Assembly: GCF_949628215.1 (NCBI RefSeq) | Contig: NC_134297.1 | Coordinates: forward strand, 186,001-250,000 | Length of the DNA: 64,000 bases | Source of the DNA: Phalacrocorax aristotelis | Taxonomy: Eukaryota; Chordata; Aves; Suliformes; Phalacrocoracidae | Reading direction: 5' to 3' | Shown: one piece after another, positions 1 to 13,904 of the stretch | How the letters are laid out: every line of letters starts with the position of its first letter | Position numbering within the stretch: position 1 is the stretch's first letter | Notes under the pieces: generated by a model | What the model was told of the DNA's origin: nothing | The model's database searches: none | Seen by the model: the letters and a program-made list of their open reading frames with translations, nothing else | Position numbers and translations under genes: made by a program

Positions 1-414
1 CAGGGCAGGGCAGGCTGATGCCGAGTGGAGGGCGCAGCTTCCTTCCACGTGAGCCGCTCATGGAGTGGGCTTTGCAGTAGCAGCGAGCGTACGCAGGCAT
101 CTTACTGCACAAATGCGTGACTTGCGAGATGAAGCAGCGTCGCGGTGGCAGGGGCTGCACGTGTGGAGGCATCTGCCTCACTGAGCTTGGCTCAGCTTTC
201 AGACCCATGGGCTTGTCCCACTGGTGCCTTGCAACATGCTAGAAACGCGCGTCGGCCAGCTGGAGGCTGCTACAGCTCACTGCGATAGCCGAGTAACGGA
301 GGAGGCTTCCTCTCTACAACAGTCTGCGTCACGCTAGCCTACTCATTAGGTGGGGCAGCGGTCATTACCTCTTTCTAAAGGCTGTTGTGTTCTGACATCT
401 ACGCTCTCTTTCAG
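1..414 (+). other. CENATAC: Intron sequence of CENATAC (upstream of last exon)
   Basis: No coding exon is recognisable here. The stretch ends in a pyrimidine-rich tract and CAG acceptor (412-414) leading into the last CENATAC exon, so it is read as the gene's final intron. The preceding exon must lie left of the window. Confidence 0.55.
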
Positions 415-460
415 GCATCAGTTTAGAACTGAATCAGGGGAAAAGAAGAAAAAAAGGTGA
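415..460 (+). CDS. CENATAC: CENATAC (CCDC84) C-terminal coding exon, partial gene
   Basis: After the acceptor at 412-414 the open frame reads HQFRTESGEKKKKR and stops at TGA 458-460. This resembles the basic tail that follows the WQSRHQF motif at the C terminus of CENATAC/CCDC84, as I recall it. Context supports the call: in mammals CENATAC lies tail-to-tail with RPS25, exactly the arrangement here. CENATAC is a nuclear component of the U11/U12 minor spliceosome that promotes splicing of AT-AC introns. Only the last 15 codons are in the window. The frame is short, so the call leans on synteny plus the peptide match. Confidence 0.7.
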
Positions 461-1075
461 TCGGAAGAGGAGCGCTGAAGGAAGCAAGCTGTGGCGGAAA
501 GGCAGACAGAAGGTAGCTGCAGCTTTGTCAGCGCCACTGCCAAGTTTAGCGCTCTCATTTCGTGTGTCCATCTCGATGTGTTCAGTCCCCTGGAAAGCAG
601 AGTGACCACAGCCCGATACCAGGGTCTGCTGAAACCTGCTCTGCCAGGGGGTGTCGCAGCAGATCTGCTCCCCCTGCAACAGGCACGCGGTGGGTTCTCG
701 CCTCTTGAACACCACAAAGGCAGACCCTTCCTGCGAGGAAGGTCTCTTGCCTATGCCGTTTGTAATCACAAAGCCTGCCTTACACAGCACGCGCTGCCTA
801 TGCTGACCTGCAGCAGGACACCCCCTGAGAGACATTTCTTAAAAGTCAAACTTTTTTCTTAATTACCTGTGTTAGCAGACCAGCTGAAACTCATTTCAGA
901 TGCATGGCCCACTCTGGGAGCACCTGATGTTTTCATTCTAGTTTATATTACTTTCACTTGTTCTCCCTCACCTGAAGGATGACCAATTAGTCCTCAGTAG
1001 AAGCAAACAGGCCTTAAAGGCCTTTACTGGGGGTAGTTTTTCCTTTTAATTGAAATAAAATACTTCAAGCCTTAC
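461..1075 (+). other. CENATAC: CENATAC 3' UTR with poly(A) signal
   Basis: Noncoding sequence follows the TGA. A canonical AATAAA lies at 1054-1059 in an AT-rich setting, so cleavage is expected near 1075. A second AATAAA-like run near 1190 could serve as an alternative end. Open frames here (for example 491-862) have no family resemblance. Confidence 0.6.
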
Positions 1076-1465
1076 TTCGAGCTGCTTATCTGTGCTTCTC
1101 CTGTAGAAACACAGCACTAGACACACACCTGATAGATGCTGCTGCCTCGTACGCGGGGAGATCTACAGGCAGGGCCTGTTTAGAGGGAGTTTAAATAAAT
1201 AACACAGCTATCCCACCAACACCTTCCCTGCCTACAGCACAAGAAACAGGCTTCGGTTTTCCTACTAGAACCGAATAGAGTTTAAGATCACTGGCCGCTG
1301 TCAGTGACGCAAAAGCTCCTTCCCTTTTCACAACATAAAAAGAAGTACATTCATAACACTGCATAAATGCAAAGACTGGCTGCTAGAGGAAGGGAGCGTG
1401 ACCTGTACCAGAATCCCTTATCAATAATGCGTCAAAAATGAAACATACACGTTCTTGAAAAAGCA
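1076..1465. other. Intergenic spacer between convergent CENATAC and RPS25
   Basis: AT-richer sequence between two convergent transcript ends. No gene, RNA or repeat was recognised. Confidence 0.6.
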
Positions 1466-1537
1466 AGAAAAATTATTTCGATAATTTTATTGTGTGCATC
1501 TACATATGACACATTGTTGACGAGGTCGGTGGAGAAC
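1466..1537 (-). other. RPS25: RPS25 terminal noncoding exon and poly(A) signal
   Basis: On the minus strand a TTTTGCAG acceptor precedes 1537, and AATAAA lies at 1491-1486, so cleavage is expected near 1466. The exon is wholly 3' UTR. It joins the donor GTGAGG at 1918, only four bases after the stop codon. Confidence 0.8.
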
Positions 1538-1922
1538 CTGCAAAACAACAAGTCCCAAGTCAGACAACCAGGTCAAAACAAGCTAGCGCAAATCAAACCC
1601 TCCAAAAGCTCTACTCCACCAAGAGCACTTGGATGCCGCGCTCCCTGACAGCAGTACCGTGCAGGGACTGGGGAGCACGTAGCTCTCCTCATCCCACGCA
1701 CAACGGGGACAGAACCGCAAGTTGCTCTTTAATTTGGGGGAACCCATGTTTCCCATCACGTCACCCAGGAAGTCACTTGGAGAGCAAGCGGTGTCCTCTC
1801 AACATCTGGAGAAGCAGCCTGCCCAAAGCAAGGCAGGAGCCGTCCGCCACACAGCGTGCAGCCGTTTGCTACCCCCGACAAAGCACAGCCCAGCTCCCAC
1901 ACAGGGCCCGCACCTCACCTCC

Positions 1923-3358
<1,436 letters not shown>

Positions 3359-3387
3359 CTACGGCTGCTCCCTCAAGATGTCGGCCG

Positions 3388-3397
3388 AGAAAGGAAG
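3388..3397 (-). promoter_or_regulatory. RPS25: RPS25 start site with 5' TOP motif
   Basis: Reading the minus strand from 3397, the sequence is CTTCCTTTCTC, a terminal oligopyrimidine tract typical of ribosomal protein mRNAs and of LARP1/mTOR translational control. The resulting 5' UTR before the ATG would be about 50 bases. The exact first base is inferred. Confidence 0.65.
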
Positions 3398-3483
3398 CGG
3401 CGGGCGCGAGGCGCGGAGGAAGCCCCGTGGCGGCGTGACGCCACTTCCGTCGCGGGGCGGGGCGGGGCGGGGCCGGCGGCGCT
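3398..3483. promoter_or_regulatory. RPS25/TRAPPC4 bidirectional promoter
   Basis: Under 90 bases separate the RPS25 start region from the TRAPPC4 ATG. The stretch holds a CRE-like TGACG (3436-3440), an ETS/GABP-type CACTTCCG (3442-3449) and tandem GGGGCGG Sp1 boxes (about 3453-3474). There is no TATA box. It sits in a CpG island spanning roughly 2.9-3.75 kb. Confidence 0.75.
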
Positions 3484-4792
3484 ATGGCGATCTTCAGCGT
3501 CTACGTGGTGAACAAGGCGGGCGGCCTCATCTACCAGCTGGACCACTACGCCCCCCGCGCCGACACCGAGAAGACGTTCAGCTTCCCGCTCGACCTCGTC
3601 CTGCGGCCGCACGATGAGCGCGTCGTGGTGGCCTTCGGGCAGCGCGACGGCATCCGCGGTGCGACGGGCGGGGAAAGGCTCACCGGGCCGGGCTAGGCCT
3701 CACCGGGCCGGGCCAGGCCTCACCGACCGACTGACACGGCCCTGTCCCCGCAGTGGGCCACGCCGTGCTGGCCATTAACGGCGCCGAGGTGAACGGGCGC
3801 TTGACGGCGGACGGGAAGGACGTGCTGGAGTTCCTGGGCAACCCCGCCAACTACCCGGTGTCCATCCGCTTCGGCCGCCACCGCCTCTCCTCCAACGAGA
3901 AGCTGATGCTGGCCTCCATGTTCCACTCGTGAGTCGGGCGGGCGGGGGCGGGGCGGCGGGGGCGGCGGGGGGCGCTAAGGGCCGTCTCTCCCCCTGCCAG
4001 GCTCTTCGCCATCGGGTCGCAGCTGTCGCCCGAGGTCGGGAGCTCCGGGATCGAGATGCTGGAGACAGACACCTTCAAGCTGCACTGCTTCCAGACGCTG
4101 ACAGGTACCGTCTGGTCCCGGGCGGCTGGCGCTGCTCTGCTTTGCTGGGGCTGGCGCAGAGCTCGGCCTTCCCCGCGCTTCTGCCCTTGTCGCTCCAGGG
4201 ATCAAATTCGTGGTTCTTGCTGACCCGCGGCAGGCAGGAATAGACGCCCTTCTCCGCAAGATCTACGAGATCTACTCTGACTTTGCTCTGAAGAATCCTT
4301 TCTACTCCCTGGAGATGCCCATCAGGTAAGGAAAAGCCTGCTTTTAATAACGTAGCCCCTCGTCGCCTTCTGCCTGCGCAGCAACAGCAGCCCACAGCCC
4401 TTATGGCAAGTAGCAGAGTAGAGCCAGAGGGTGAGGGAAGGGGGAGACCCAGCACGCTGCTGCAGGGACAGGGTGCTGGCCCATGCTTCCTCCGGCGCGG
4501 CGCTGCTGGGGAACAGGGAGGCGCTCTTCCTCCTGGGTACAATCTCCACTGTCCCAGTGTAACCCCAGAGCTCACACAAGCAGTCAGGTTGCTGTCGCGT
4601 GACTGATGGAATCTCTCCTTAAAGGATGCAGAGCCAAAGGACGTGGCAATCCTGTCTTGGTTAACCTGTTCCATAGATAAAGCCATCCCCTTCTGCTTTT
4701 CTGACTGTTTCAGGTGCGAGTTGTTTGATCAGAACTTGAAACTTGCTCTGGAGGTGGCAGAGAAAGCTGGACCCTTCGGACCTGGATCGTAG
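3484..4792 (+). CDS. TRAPPC4: TRAPP complex subunit 4 (synbindin, Trs23)
   Basis: Core subunit of the TRAPP II and III complexes, which act as Rab1 (and Rab11) exchange factors in ER-Golgi and autophagic membrane traffic. Exons: 3484-3658, 3754-3928, 4001-4104, 4199-4325 and 4714-4792, totalling 660 bases or 219 codons plus stop, the same as human. The N terminus [15 protein letters not shown] begins the longin-like SNARE fold. The insert containing [14 protein letters not shown] corresponds to the PDZ-like region described for synbindin. The tail [19 protein letters not shown] is strongly conserved. All introns are GT-AG. The start ATG lies in a good context directly downstream of the shared promoter. 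Confidence 0.98.
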
Positions 4793-5195
4793 AGGAGAAA
4801 GCCTCGCCCGTTCCCCGGACTCCTTTCTGTGAAGAGCGGGGCCTCGCTCTTGCCCGGCCGGCCTCTCCCAGAGCGCTCTCCTCCACAGCAGAGGCCGCAT
4901 ATCCCTGAAACACGCTTCCTTATCTCCCCAGACACCATTTTATCCCCTCTGTTGTGAAACCTACCTTAACCAGGCTTGTTACTACTGTTTACATGGGGCG
5001 GTGGAGGCTTATTCTGCTGCTGCGGCTCCACCGCCCCTGAGCAAAGACAGAGAAGGTGCAGGTCCGTGGCCCTACCGCAGCCGATTGTCGTCTTTTGTTT
5101 CGTAATTGTACATATGTATTTTTCCTGTATAGGTCTAACTTGGGGTTTTGCAGAGGGTTTCTGCATAGAAGTAATAAATGTTCCGTGAAGAGGTG
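4793..5195 (+). other. TRAPPC4: TRAPPC4 3' UTR with poly(A) signal
   Basis: AATAAA at 5173-5178 with cleavage expected near 5190-5195. The gene ends about 100 bases from the convergent SLC37A4 transcript end. Nothing else was recognised. Confidence 0.75.
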
Positions 5196-5299
5196 GACGG
5201 CTGTTTGTTTTCTGTTGGCGGGGTAGGTTCGCCCCTCAGGAGGGGAAGCGGGTTTGGGGGGGTCCACTTGCACCGCTCTCCGTAAGACAACCAGAGCGA

Positions 5300-6593
5300 G
5301 CCCGTGTGACACTGCTCCGTTTTTATTGCACAGATAGTAGAAGATCACATAATTAAGTACAAAATGTAATTCACACCCATTGTTTTAATTAAGGCTGGCT
5401 ACCTACTCTTGCAACCAAACTGTTCAGCAAAGCACCTGCGTGTGGGTTCTTCACGAGTTGAACTTGCCTCTCCCAGGACCCTAAAGGAGTAAATCCTTTC
5501 GGGCAAAAACAAGGACATTCAGCAAAATCCCGGTTAAAACCCTGAGCCCGCTCATTGTGAAGAGGGCCGGGCGTGATGGCTCGAGGCTGCCGGCTGTCAG
5601 CGGTGGCTCTGCTAAGGCCGGCTCTCAGGCAGCCCAAGCCCCTGCCCGCGGCTGCGAGAGGCGCAGCTCTTGACTTAAAACATCCTAGACTACGCACCTT
5701 GTACTGAAAAATACAAGCCAATGCTGGAACTAACGGGTTTCACCAAACCCAGCTGGGGGAGCTGTGGGCCAGAGGTAGCTGCTCTCGCAATACCCGCTGC
5801 CTGGTCGCGTTTCCTGGCCGATTTGCTACATGCTGACCTGGCAGCAGCTGCCTCCCTTGCAAATCGTTAACCCCACGCACAGAGATGGCACCAGGCAGGA
5901 TCTGCTCGGCAGAAGGAGCTTCTCTAAACGCTCGCCCCTGAAGTGCCAAGAATGTCTTGGAAACGTGCCTGTTCCCAAGTGCTGCGGCGAGCCCTGCCGC
6001 AGTGCCGCGGCGGCGTTCCGCTTGTCCAGAGCGAAATGCCCCCCTCGCTTCTAACAGCGAGCCCTGGGAAAAGCTAAAGCCAGGCTGCTCTCACATCGGC
6101 CGCGAGGCTGAGCTGTAACGCCCATCCCTCGCCATGCCCGGGCCGAGAGCGCGCAGGGAGCCTGCGCCCAAGTAAGCTGAGAGCGCTGGGCTGACAGCAG
6201 CCGGAGGGGACGTGCCCCTGAACGACGAGGCTGAACCGACAGCTACTGGTGGAGATGAACAGTAAGGACAAAACTAAACGTGATGGTGCCTGGAGCCGGT
6301 CACTTCAGAGCACTTCCAGTGGAGAAGCACAGGCTGCGGCGCCCGCTTGCTTCATCGGCAGTGCTGGGAGGAGGTACAGTAAAATCACTGCGATTGTAAA
6401 CTAGCTGAATTATCACATCTTGAGGGAAAAAGCGATGGGTAGCAGGAACTTTGTGCCCTTGGGCACGTGACAGTGGACAAGAAATTGAGACGCTTTTATC
6501 TAGGTTGCAGCAATAGGTAAACTCGCTCCTAAACAAAAAACGGGCATCATTCACATCGGCGTGGGAGCATCCTTTTCACCAAGCAGCTTATCC
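5300..6593 (-). other. SLC37A4: SLC37A4 3' UTR with poly(A) signal
   Basis: Minus-strand AATAAA (plus TTTATT 5322-5327) places the transcript end near 5300. About 1.3 kb of 3' UTR follows the stop. No coding or repeat content was recognised. Confidence 0.75.
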
Positions 6594-9500
6594 TCAGTCA
6601 GCCTTCCTGGGAATCCGGCCCATCTTGGTGCGGATGTTCCGCAGCAAGAAGAAAGCCACCGTGCTAGCGGTGCAGGTGATTTCGGCTACCCAGAAGGCTG
6701 TGGCCCAGCTGTAGTGCTTGGCAATGGTACTGAAGGGCAGCCCAGCCAGAAACCCCCCAACTGTAAGGAGAAACAAACAGAAAACCAGTAATGCATGAGC
6801 GTCTCAGTGTTATCTTGGGCCTGGTTTGAACTCAAAGCACAAGCAAAAGCCTGTCAGGTACAGCAGGAAGCATCCCTGAGGCTTCCAGCTCTACTCCCTC
6901 TGTTTCTAAGGGGACTCCCCGTGACCTGGCACCCCGGGGTAAGACCACGCGCCATCAAGAACGCCCAGGGGTTTTGTTTGGTTTCTGGGGAAGCAGGCAT
7001 TACTCACCGTTGGCCATGAGGGCCACGATGGCGTGGGAGGTGCCGCAGAGGTTGGCAGGGGCGCTTTCGTTGGCTATAACCCCGAACAGGGCGATCGGCC
7101 CATACGAGGAGAACCCAAACACAGCTCCCAGAGTCAGGATCCACAGCTGTCGAAACAAGTTAAGATCAGAAACAGGATCTGTGCATCTTACCGCTGTCAA
7201 TCAGCGGCTGCTGACAACGCTCAGATCTGAGGCACGGTACGAGGGGGCTTTGACATTTTCGGGCTGACGCTAGCTCCCTGGCCTGCAGACAGACGAGCTC
7301 AAGGCTGCGAGGGAGCCCGCGTGCACACGGCCCAGCTGCACCTCCACCACCCCGCCTTGTTACCCAGCGCCAGCTCTCCTCTCTCCTACAGCATCACCGC
7401 GCACACGCGGTGCGCGCCGTTCTGCGAGAAGGAACCGGAGCGCCGAAGAGAGATGGGCGATGAGCCCGCAAAATCACAGGAGGCAGCTGTGAATCGAGTC
7501 GCTTTTACAAGCGATCCTGCAGGCACCGCCTAAAGGCTTTTCTCATTTTAGATGCAAGCAACCGATCAGCGCGTCTTTATTTGCGAGTAGCCGCTCTCTG
7601 ATAACCTCTACGTTGCTAAACAAACACAGAAAGAAAACCAAAAAGCCCCGACAGTCTAAACTTCAGCATTAGCTCGAGCTCTGAGAAAACCACCCGGCTC
7701 AGAATTTATCAGTCACGTGTGAAAGGACAACAAAGGGTAAGTAACGTGACCGACCATCTCAAGATTAAAGCACGCTTTTTGAACTATAAACACCAATTCA
7801 AGATGCCCAGAGGGAAGCAAGCGCCGTCTTATTTTCCAGATGGGAAACAGAAACAGAGTTCGGAAAACGCTTGCCAAGGTTAAGCAGGAAGGGACCTGCA
7901 GGAACAGAATCGCTCCTCCTGACCTCGCTCGCAGGACGCTTTAACTGGCTACGTTTTACCTGATGAACAAACGTCCTCGGAACCCTCTGTGTAAGAACTT
8001 TAAAATGTTATATTCAGCCTTTGAAAGTCAGTTAGTGCGATCAAACGATTACAAGAAAAGGTTTCTTTTACAAAACTTACAGTAATCTTCTCAATGCCCT
8101 GCTTCTAAGTTCTGGAGCACTAACCAACCTCCCACGGTAGGAAAAAGGCAGATCAGCGAAAGCAGAAACAGGCAGAGGGAGAAAAAAAGGCAGGCAGAAA
8201 CCTCATGTTCTTTTAGGCCTGTAAGATCAGCTAGAGGTTGGAAGGCTACAGTCCAGAAGTGCTTTTCCTGAAGAAGAAAAAAGGGAAAGGAGAAAAGAGG
8301 TTTCATTTATTTAGCAGTCATTAGGGCAGATGCAACTCACGTCTACACTGCAGCCGGCAGCGCAGGCTGCCCGAGCCAGCTGAGGCAGCAGAAGCAGTAC
8401 AGGCCAGACCAAGCTAATGCAAACTCACGGTTCTCGGTGAAGACGACAGGCACGCTCCCTATCGCCAAACCCCTCACCGCTAAAGGGCTATCCCTACAAG
8501 TTACGGTCAGCTGCTCCTGCACGGATTACCTTGGGAGAATCGCCCGTGACCGTGACACGGAAGAGAAACATGGACACGCACATCCCGGCCATCATGGAGA
8601 GCAGCAGTGTGTGCCGAGGATTCCCGTAGCTTGACAGACCCACCTGCAACACAGGGCGGGAAACTGAGGGTCAGAAACTGGAAGGACTCCTTCCATTTTG
8701 TGCTCGTGGCAGCCAACGCCATCCACGCAGCCCCATCAGAAACAGGCGTGGCGCAACGAAAGCGCACCTTTGAGTGAGACTTCTTGGTTTGGTTTAAGGA
8801 CTGCCCGCAGCCAAGCTGTGCTAAACAAGAAGCCCTTAGTGATGAACAATAATTCTGTCGTCAGCTGCGCCCTACTCCCGCCCTGAATTTGGCTTCCAGA
8901 CCCACCACTGGACTGTAATGGGGGGCCGGGAGAGGTTTTCAGGCAGAGGACAACTGTCAACAACCAGACCTCTTTCCGCATGGAAATCAGGAGAGCACAG
9001 TGAAGCCAACAAATGAAACAAACCAAACACCTTCCCTAACGTAGGCGTACGTATTTCCCAACGCCTTCAGGGGTGTTCAGCAGTTGTCCTCGTGCAGGCA
9101 GCAGAACTGGGTATGGGCCTGTTTCTCAGTCGTAGCACGCAGTGGCAGCACCGCCCCGACTGAGCACCTTAGGCCGTTGAGATGGGTCGCGTCCCTCCCA
9201 ACCCGCCTCCGCGCGAAGGGAAGGAGACGCGTTAATTGACAATGGTCTGGTTTTGAAAAGTCCCATTTCCAAGCAGGATAGTTTAGACACAGAACTGCAG
9301 CCAAAAGAAGAGCTTGGGAAGGCAGAAGGAAAAAGCGTGGTACTGAGAATGGCCGTTCCCACGCGCGAGGCAGCAGCTCCCTACCGCTGCATTCTGGGTA
9401 TCCCGCATCTCCAGAGCGACACAAACAAGGGGAGCGTTCTGCTCCACTACCGGTGCAGGAATTAAAAAGGGGGGAAAAATTTTTTTTAAATCATCTTTAA

Positions 9501-12500
9501 GCACTCATGAAGGAAACAAAAAACAAACGTAAAAATTCCAAAGCAGCTCAAACTGACGCTGTGTCAACCGCCCAGCACACCTGAGGGTCTGGCTTACTTA
9601 CTCTTGCTACCGCTCTGTCAGAAAGGTATCCGGCAGCGATGCTTCCCACCAAGCCCCCGATCTCCAAGGCGCTCATGTAGGAACTGCCTAGAATGCAGGC
9701 GAAGCAAAGAACAGGCCGTCAGGTTCGGTCACAACAGCAAAGCTGCTGGATGCTTTAGACCGAGCTCAACTGCTGTCAGCTCACCATGAGCTCAGAGCAG
9801 CTCTGCTGGCCAAGACTCTCCAGCTCATCCTTGCACGGGAATGCCCGTCTGCCAGTCCCAGGAGTGCCCTGGCACCAGGCAGCACTGGGCGCATGCAGTA
9901 ACTTCATCGGCGAGTTATTCCAATAACTACGGGTACCTAAACGGACAGGCAGGAAGTAAGCGAACAGGTCTCCCCGAAGGAGGTGCCTGCATCCTTTCGC
10001 TGTACCCAGTCGAGCTCTCTGCCACGCCTCCCGCATTGCAGCCACAGAACTTCAACATGCAGCTCCACATCTTACCCACGAGCACGGACTGTCCCCTCTC
10101 CTGGATCAGGAAGAGCTGTCCCCAGTCAGTACAGCATGTTTTCACTCCAAACACAACCAGGTAGCCCATTGAGAGCACCCAGAGGTACGGTGAGAGCAGC
10201 AGCTCCGTCAAAGTGCTGTTGTCACTGGAGGAACCTGTAAGGAAGATCAGGAGGAACGTTACTGCTGCTTGAGCACAGCAGCTGAACCACACTGCCTCGG
10301 TGGCCCTACAGGCATATCTGCAAGCAGGATTCATGCATAAGGACATCCTTACAGAGGGAGATGCTCATAGCTACTGGTAGCAAATGGCTTTACCCCTCCC
10401 CTGCTCTGGGTTTCCTGCGATTTCACAATCTTTTCTGCCAATTCATTCCAGCTTCATTAAAGATTTCAAAAGAATTATCAAAACACTACTCCCAGTAATT
10501 ACTGCGGTTGCCAATGAACCCTTCACAAAGGTTGTCAGAAAAATGATCTGCTTCCCTGGATTTCGCACTAATGCTTTTAAGCTCTGCCTGTGAAGGCCAC
10601 TGCACAGACCCAAACAAAGACGCTGACTTTCAGGTGCTGCCTTTATTTTTGCGTCGGTCGTCCAAGAACGCCTGCAAAGCTACCCTCCCCACAGAACGCC
10701 GTGGGGAAACGACGTTGTTTTTGTACACAAAGAGGTCAAGCCTAGCAGCACGGGCACCGTGGGACAGTGTGGAAGGTAGGCCGCATTTCCGCTGGCCTTT
10801 AAAATGGCAAACCTCTGTTGCAATTCCCCTCTACCCGTTGCGCTTTCAGAGGAGCGCCACGCTCAGCGGTCTGAACAAACATTTACTAACTAGATGTCCT
10901 AGGTTAGGGCAGAAAACACTGAGCAGAGTCCACTGCAACCCAGAGGTCAAGAGAGCCCATGGCGGGGTGAGGGGAGAGCTGCCTGTCCTCTGGTAACATG
11001 GAGGAGAGGAAGGTCAGGCTTAAGGAAGCATTCCCCGCTGTTGCGTTTTGCCTCTCTCCCCGGTACCCGCCAGGAGACTCGGCTCACAGTCTAAAGCAAA
11101 TAAAGCCCCAAGAAAATGAAGGCACTGTTAGCAGGAGGACATTACACAGAGAGGGAGGTGAAACAGCCAGCCACCAGCATCTCAGCGCTGCGCACACAGC
11201 CGCTGGCAGGCCAAGGAACAGAACTAATTGGCCGTAAGGCTCTTCCTCCGCTCTGCCGCGCTTGGCTGCCACAGCCTCAGAAGCCCGTACGCCAGCCCCT
11301 TTGCACAAGATTACATCGGGGCTTGGTTCGTACGATTCGTAACTTCGACGCAGCAGCTCGACAGTTACGGGAATAAAGCTGCTGAAAGCGACCCCTTAGT
11401 TGTATCCCGCCGAGCAGCGACTGCGGGAAGGTCTCGGTACACCGAGAGCGACGCGTTTGCGCCGGAACACAGACAGAAGGCACCGCACCTTCTCCCGCGG
11501 CTGCCCGCTTACGGCGAAGTCTCGTGCTCACCTTTCTTCCCTTTCTTGGCTCCTTGTTCAATGTTGGGTAGCCCAACATCCGATGGCTCGTTTTTAATCA
11601 GGACAAGGCAAACAAAAGAGACAACCACGCAGGTGAAGCCAGAGAAGGACAAAGTCATGCGCCAATCGTAGTTCAGAGACACGAGAGCAGCGACAATGGG
11701 GCCTAAGCCTCCAGCCAAGTTCATGCTTGTAGACAGGATTGCCCACCAAGTCCCAAACTGGGAAGGCTCAAACCACTGTGCAACAACAAGAAAAATGGCA
11801 TGAGGTCTGGGAAAGAGAGCGACGCGGCACCTGAAAACCCTCAACCAAGGCTCACGCTGCGGGTTCGGGGCAATTCAGACCCGGATCTACAAAAGCAGGT
11901 AAGGGGAGCGCCTACTCTTCACTCCCTTAGTCATGCAGGGAACTCCAAACGTTACGCAAGCGTCAGCCACAGGAGCTCGACAGGTGCTCGTACCGCGAGC
12001 CAGCACGGAGTTATTTCCATTTACAGATGGTGAAACCGAGACGTGGGCCGGGAGAGGCAAATTTAAGCGCGCGCGGTTCTGCATACTCCCTTGCTAGGAA
12101 CGGCGTTGCCCTGGAAAGGTCTGCTGGCACAGGACCGGGAACGGATATGCAGAGAGTCACAGGGTAACTTTAGGACTCGCTGCTCTGTTAAGGATCAGGC
12201 ACGATCGGTTCTGCGTTGCAACGCGTGCTCAGAGCCAGAACCGCCTGGGTGGTGGCTGTCGGCAGGAAAACGCCTGAGCGCTATGTTCACAAAAGCCTTC
12301 AGAAAACACTAAATGTATTGTTTCCATTATTTGGGACCTCCCTTTCTGCGCACACAACCATCCGAGACGGTCCTTTTGGTGCCAGCTAGATGAGGCTAGA
12401 CGCCTCACACAAGGGCAACGCAGCTGGCCATCTCCCCTCGTCCCACAAGTACGTGCGCCCCTGGATTTTCCATCTTTCAAGAGAGGTAAGCACACAGCTG

Positions 12501-13615
12501 ACCTCCCTTCCTTCAGCCCCAAGGCAGAAATCAATCTGTGCCATTCAGGTTGTCACCAAACCTGAATGTCACCAAATACAGGCAGCCTAGAGGCTCGGCT
12601 CGCGCTGTTCCTCCATACGTTACCCGGTTTTCTACCTAAACGGCCTGCAATTTGCAACAGCTGAGTTCCCTGAGCGCGCAGATGGACTTCTCCTCATCGC
12701 TCCTTGCCCAGCAGCAAACTGCCGCAAGGGCAAAAGGATGAGCAGACCTCCGCCTGCGCGCCTAAAATACTGGATTCCGACAAATAAGGCGTCTTACACG
12801 AAGAAGGTCTGCTCCCAGGAGGTGGTACGTATCACACTAAGCTAGAATCGAGGCACGTAAATGCACGGGCTAACAAACTTTCTGACCCTTTGCCAGAACA
12901 AGCAGGACCTTGCGCGCAGAAGCTTGCTCCGCAGGCAAAAGAAAGCGCAGCTAGCAGCTTCGACCTCCTTGGCTCGGAGGAGGCAGGAATAGGTGCGAGT
13001 CCCTCGGGATTTGGGGCAAGCGCTCCCTGCGCGGACCTGCTGCCGGGAGAGCTCAGAGCAAGAGCCGCGCAGAGTTTCCCCCTCACCTCTTCCAGCAAGC
13101 ACTTACTTTTCGGAGGATCTTCCCGCAGGGTGGCCAGCCCAGCCCCTGGGCCAGGCCGTTGAGGAACCAGAGCCCCGCGAAAGCCGTGACGGCGGAGCTC
13201 CAGGAGAACACCACGTTGACCAGGCCCACCATCAGCAGCCCGGAGGAGAAGAGCCAGCGGGCGCTCGCCCGGTCGGAGAGGACGCCGCTGACGAACTTGC
13301 TGACGGCGTAGGCCGCGGCCTGGCTGCTCGTGATGAGCCCTGCGGCGGGGCAGAGCCCGAGGGGCGCCTCAGCCGGGCGGCACGGCGGCCGGCCGGCCCG
13401 CCCCAGCCAGCGCCGGGCGGGCAGGGCGGCGGCGGGTCCCGGGGGCGACCGGGGGAGCGACACTCACCCAGATCGTCCTTCCCCAGCGGCACCTCGGCCA
13501 TGACAGCGGGCATGACGAACGAGAAGGTTTTGCGGTTGAAGTAGTAGAGCGTGTATCCAAGGAACATGGCCGTGAAGATCACGGCCCGGTACCGCCCGTA
13601 CCCGCCGGCCGCCAT
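6594..13615 (-). CDS. SLC37A4: ER glucose-6-phosphate/phosphate antiporter (G6PT)
   Basis: Major-facilitator transporter of the ER membrane that moves glucose-6-phosphate into the lumen in exchange for phosphate. It works with glucose-6-phosphatase in gluconeogenesis; human defects cause glycogen storage disease Ib. Exons (minus): 13615-13468, 13339-13107, 11775-11532, 10234-10076, 9687-9602, 8643-8530, 7146-7008 and 6760-6594. They total 1,290 bases, or 429 codons plus stop, identical in length to human. Conserved marks include [10 protein letters not shown] with the substrate-binding Arg28, the first-half cytoplasmic loop [35 protein letters not shown] and the C-terminal half from [19 protein letters not shown] separate optional exon lies at 8202-8267. 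Introns are 0.1-1.5 kb, and apart from that exon nothing was recognised in them. Confidence 0.98.
8202..8267 (-). CDS. SLC37A4: SLC37A4 alternative cassette exon (brain-type variant exon)
   Basis: Between the exons ending GDSPK (8530) and starting LWILTLGAV (7146), a 66-base phase-0 segment is flanked by a CTTCAG acceptor and the donor GTTTCT. It encodes 22 residues, beginning [17 protein letters not shown] and ending KEHE. From memory, the human vG6PT brain isoform inserts a 22-residue segment of the same pattern (FWTLALHPLAELTG, ending EHE) at the same place. The weak donor fits optional use. Inclusion would add a loop segment to the transporter. The human comparison is from memory. Confidence 0.85.
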
Positions 13616-13904
13616 CCCGACGCGCTCCTCCGCGGCCGGGCGGGGACGGGAGAGGCGGCCCGGCCCCGCGGGCGGCGACCCCAGAGACGACGGGAGCGGA
13701 GGGACCGGCGGGCGCCCCGGGACGCGGCCGCGGCCCCGCGCCTCACCGCCCCGCCCGGAAGACCCGCCCCGCCGCTCCTATTGGCCGCCAGGAGCCGCGC
13801 CCCGCCCCGATCCGCTCCCCCACCCCCGCGGTCCCCGCCGCCCCCGCCGCCCGGCGGCTGCGTTCCGCCTCCCCGCTCACCCCGACGCAAACTTGAAAGA
13901 GCCC
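13616..13904 (-). promoter_or_regulatory. SLC37A4: SLC37A4 CpG-island promoter
   Basis: GC-rich, CpG-dense sequence upstream of the SLC37A4 ATG. It has a minus-strand CCAAT box (plus ATTGG 13780-13784) and GC boxes, and no TATA box. The whole promoter fits between this start codon and the HYOU1 poly(A) site, about 290 bases. Confidence 0.6.
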
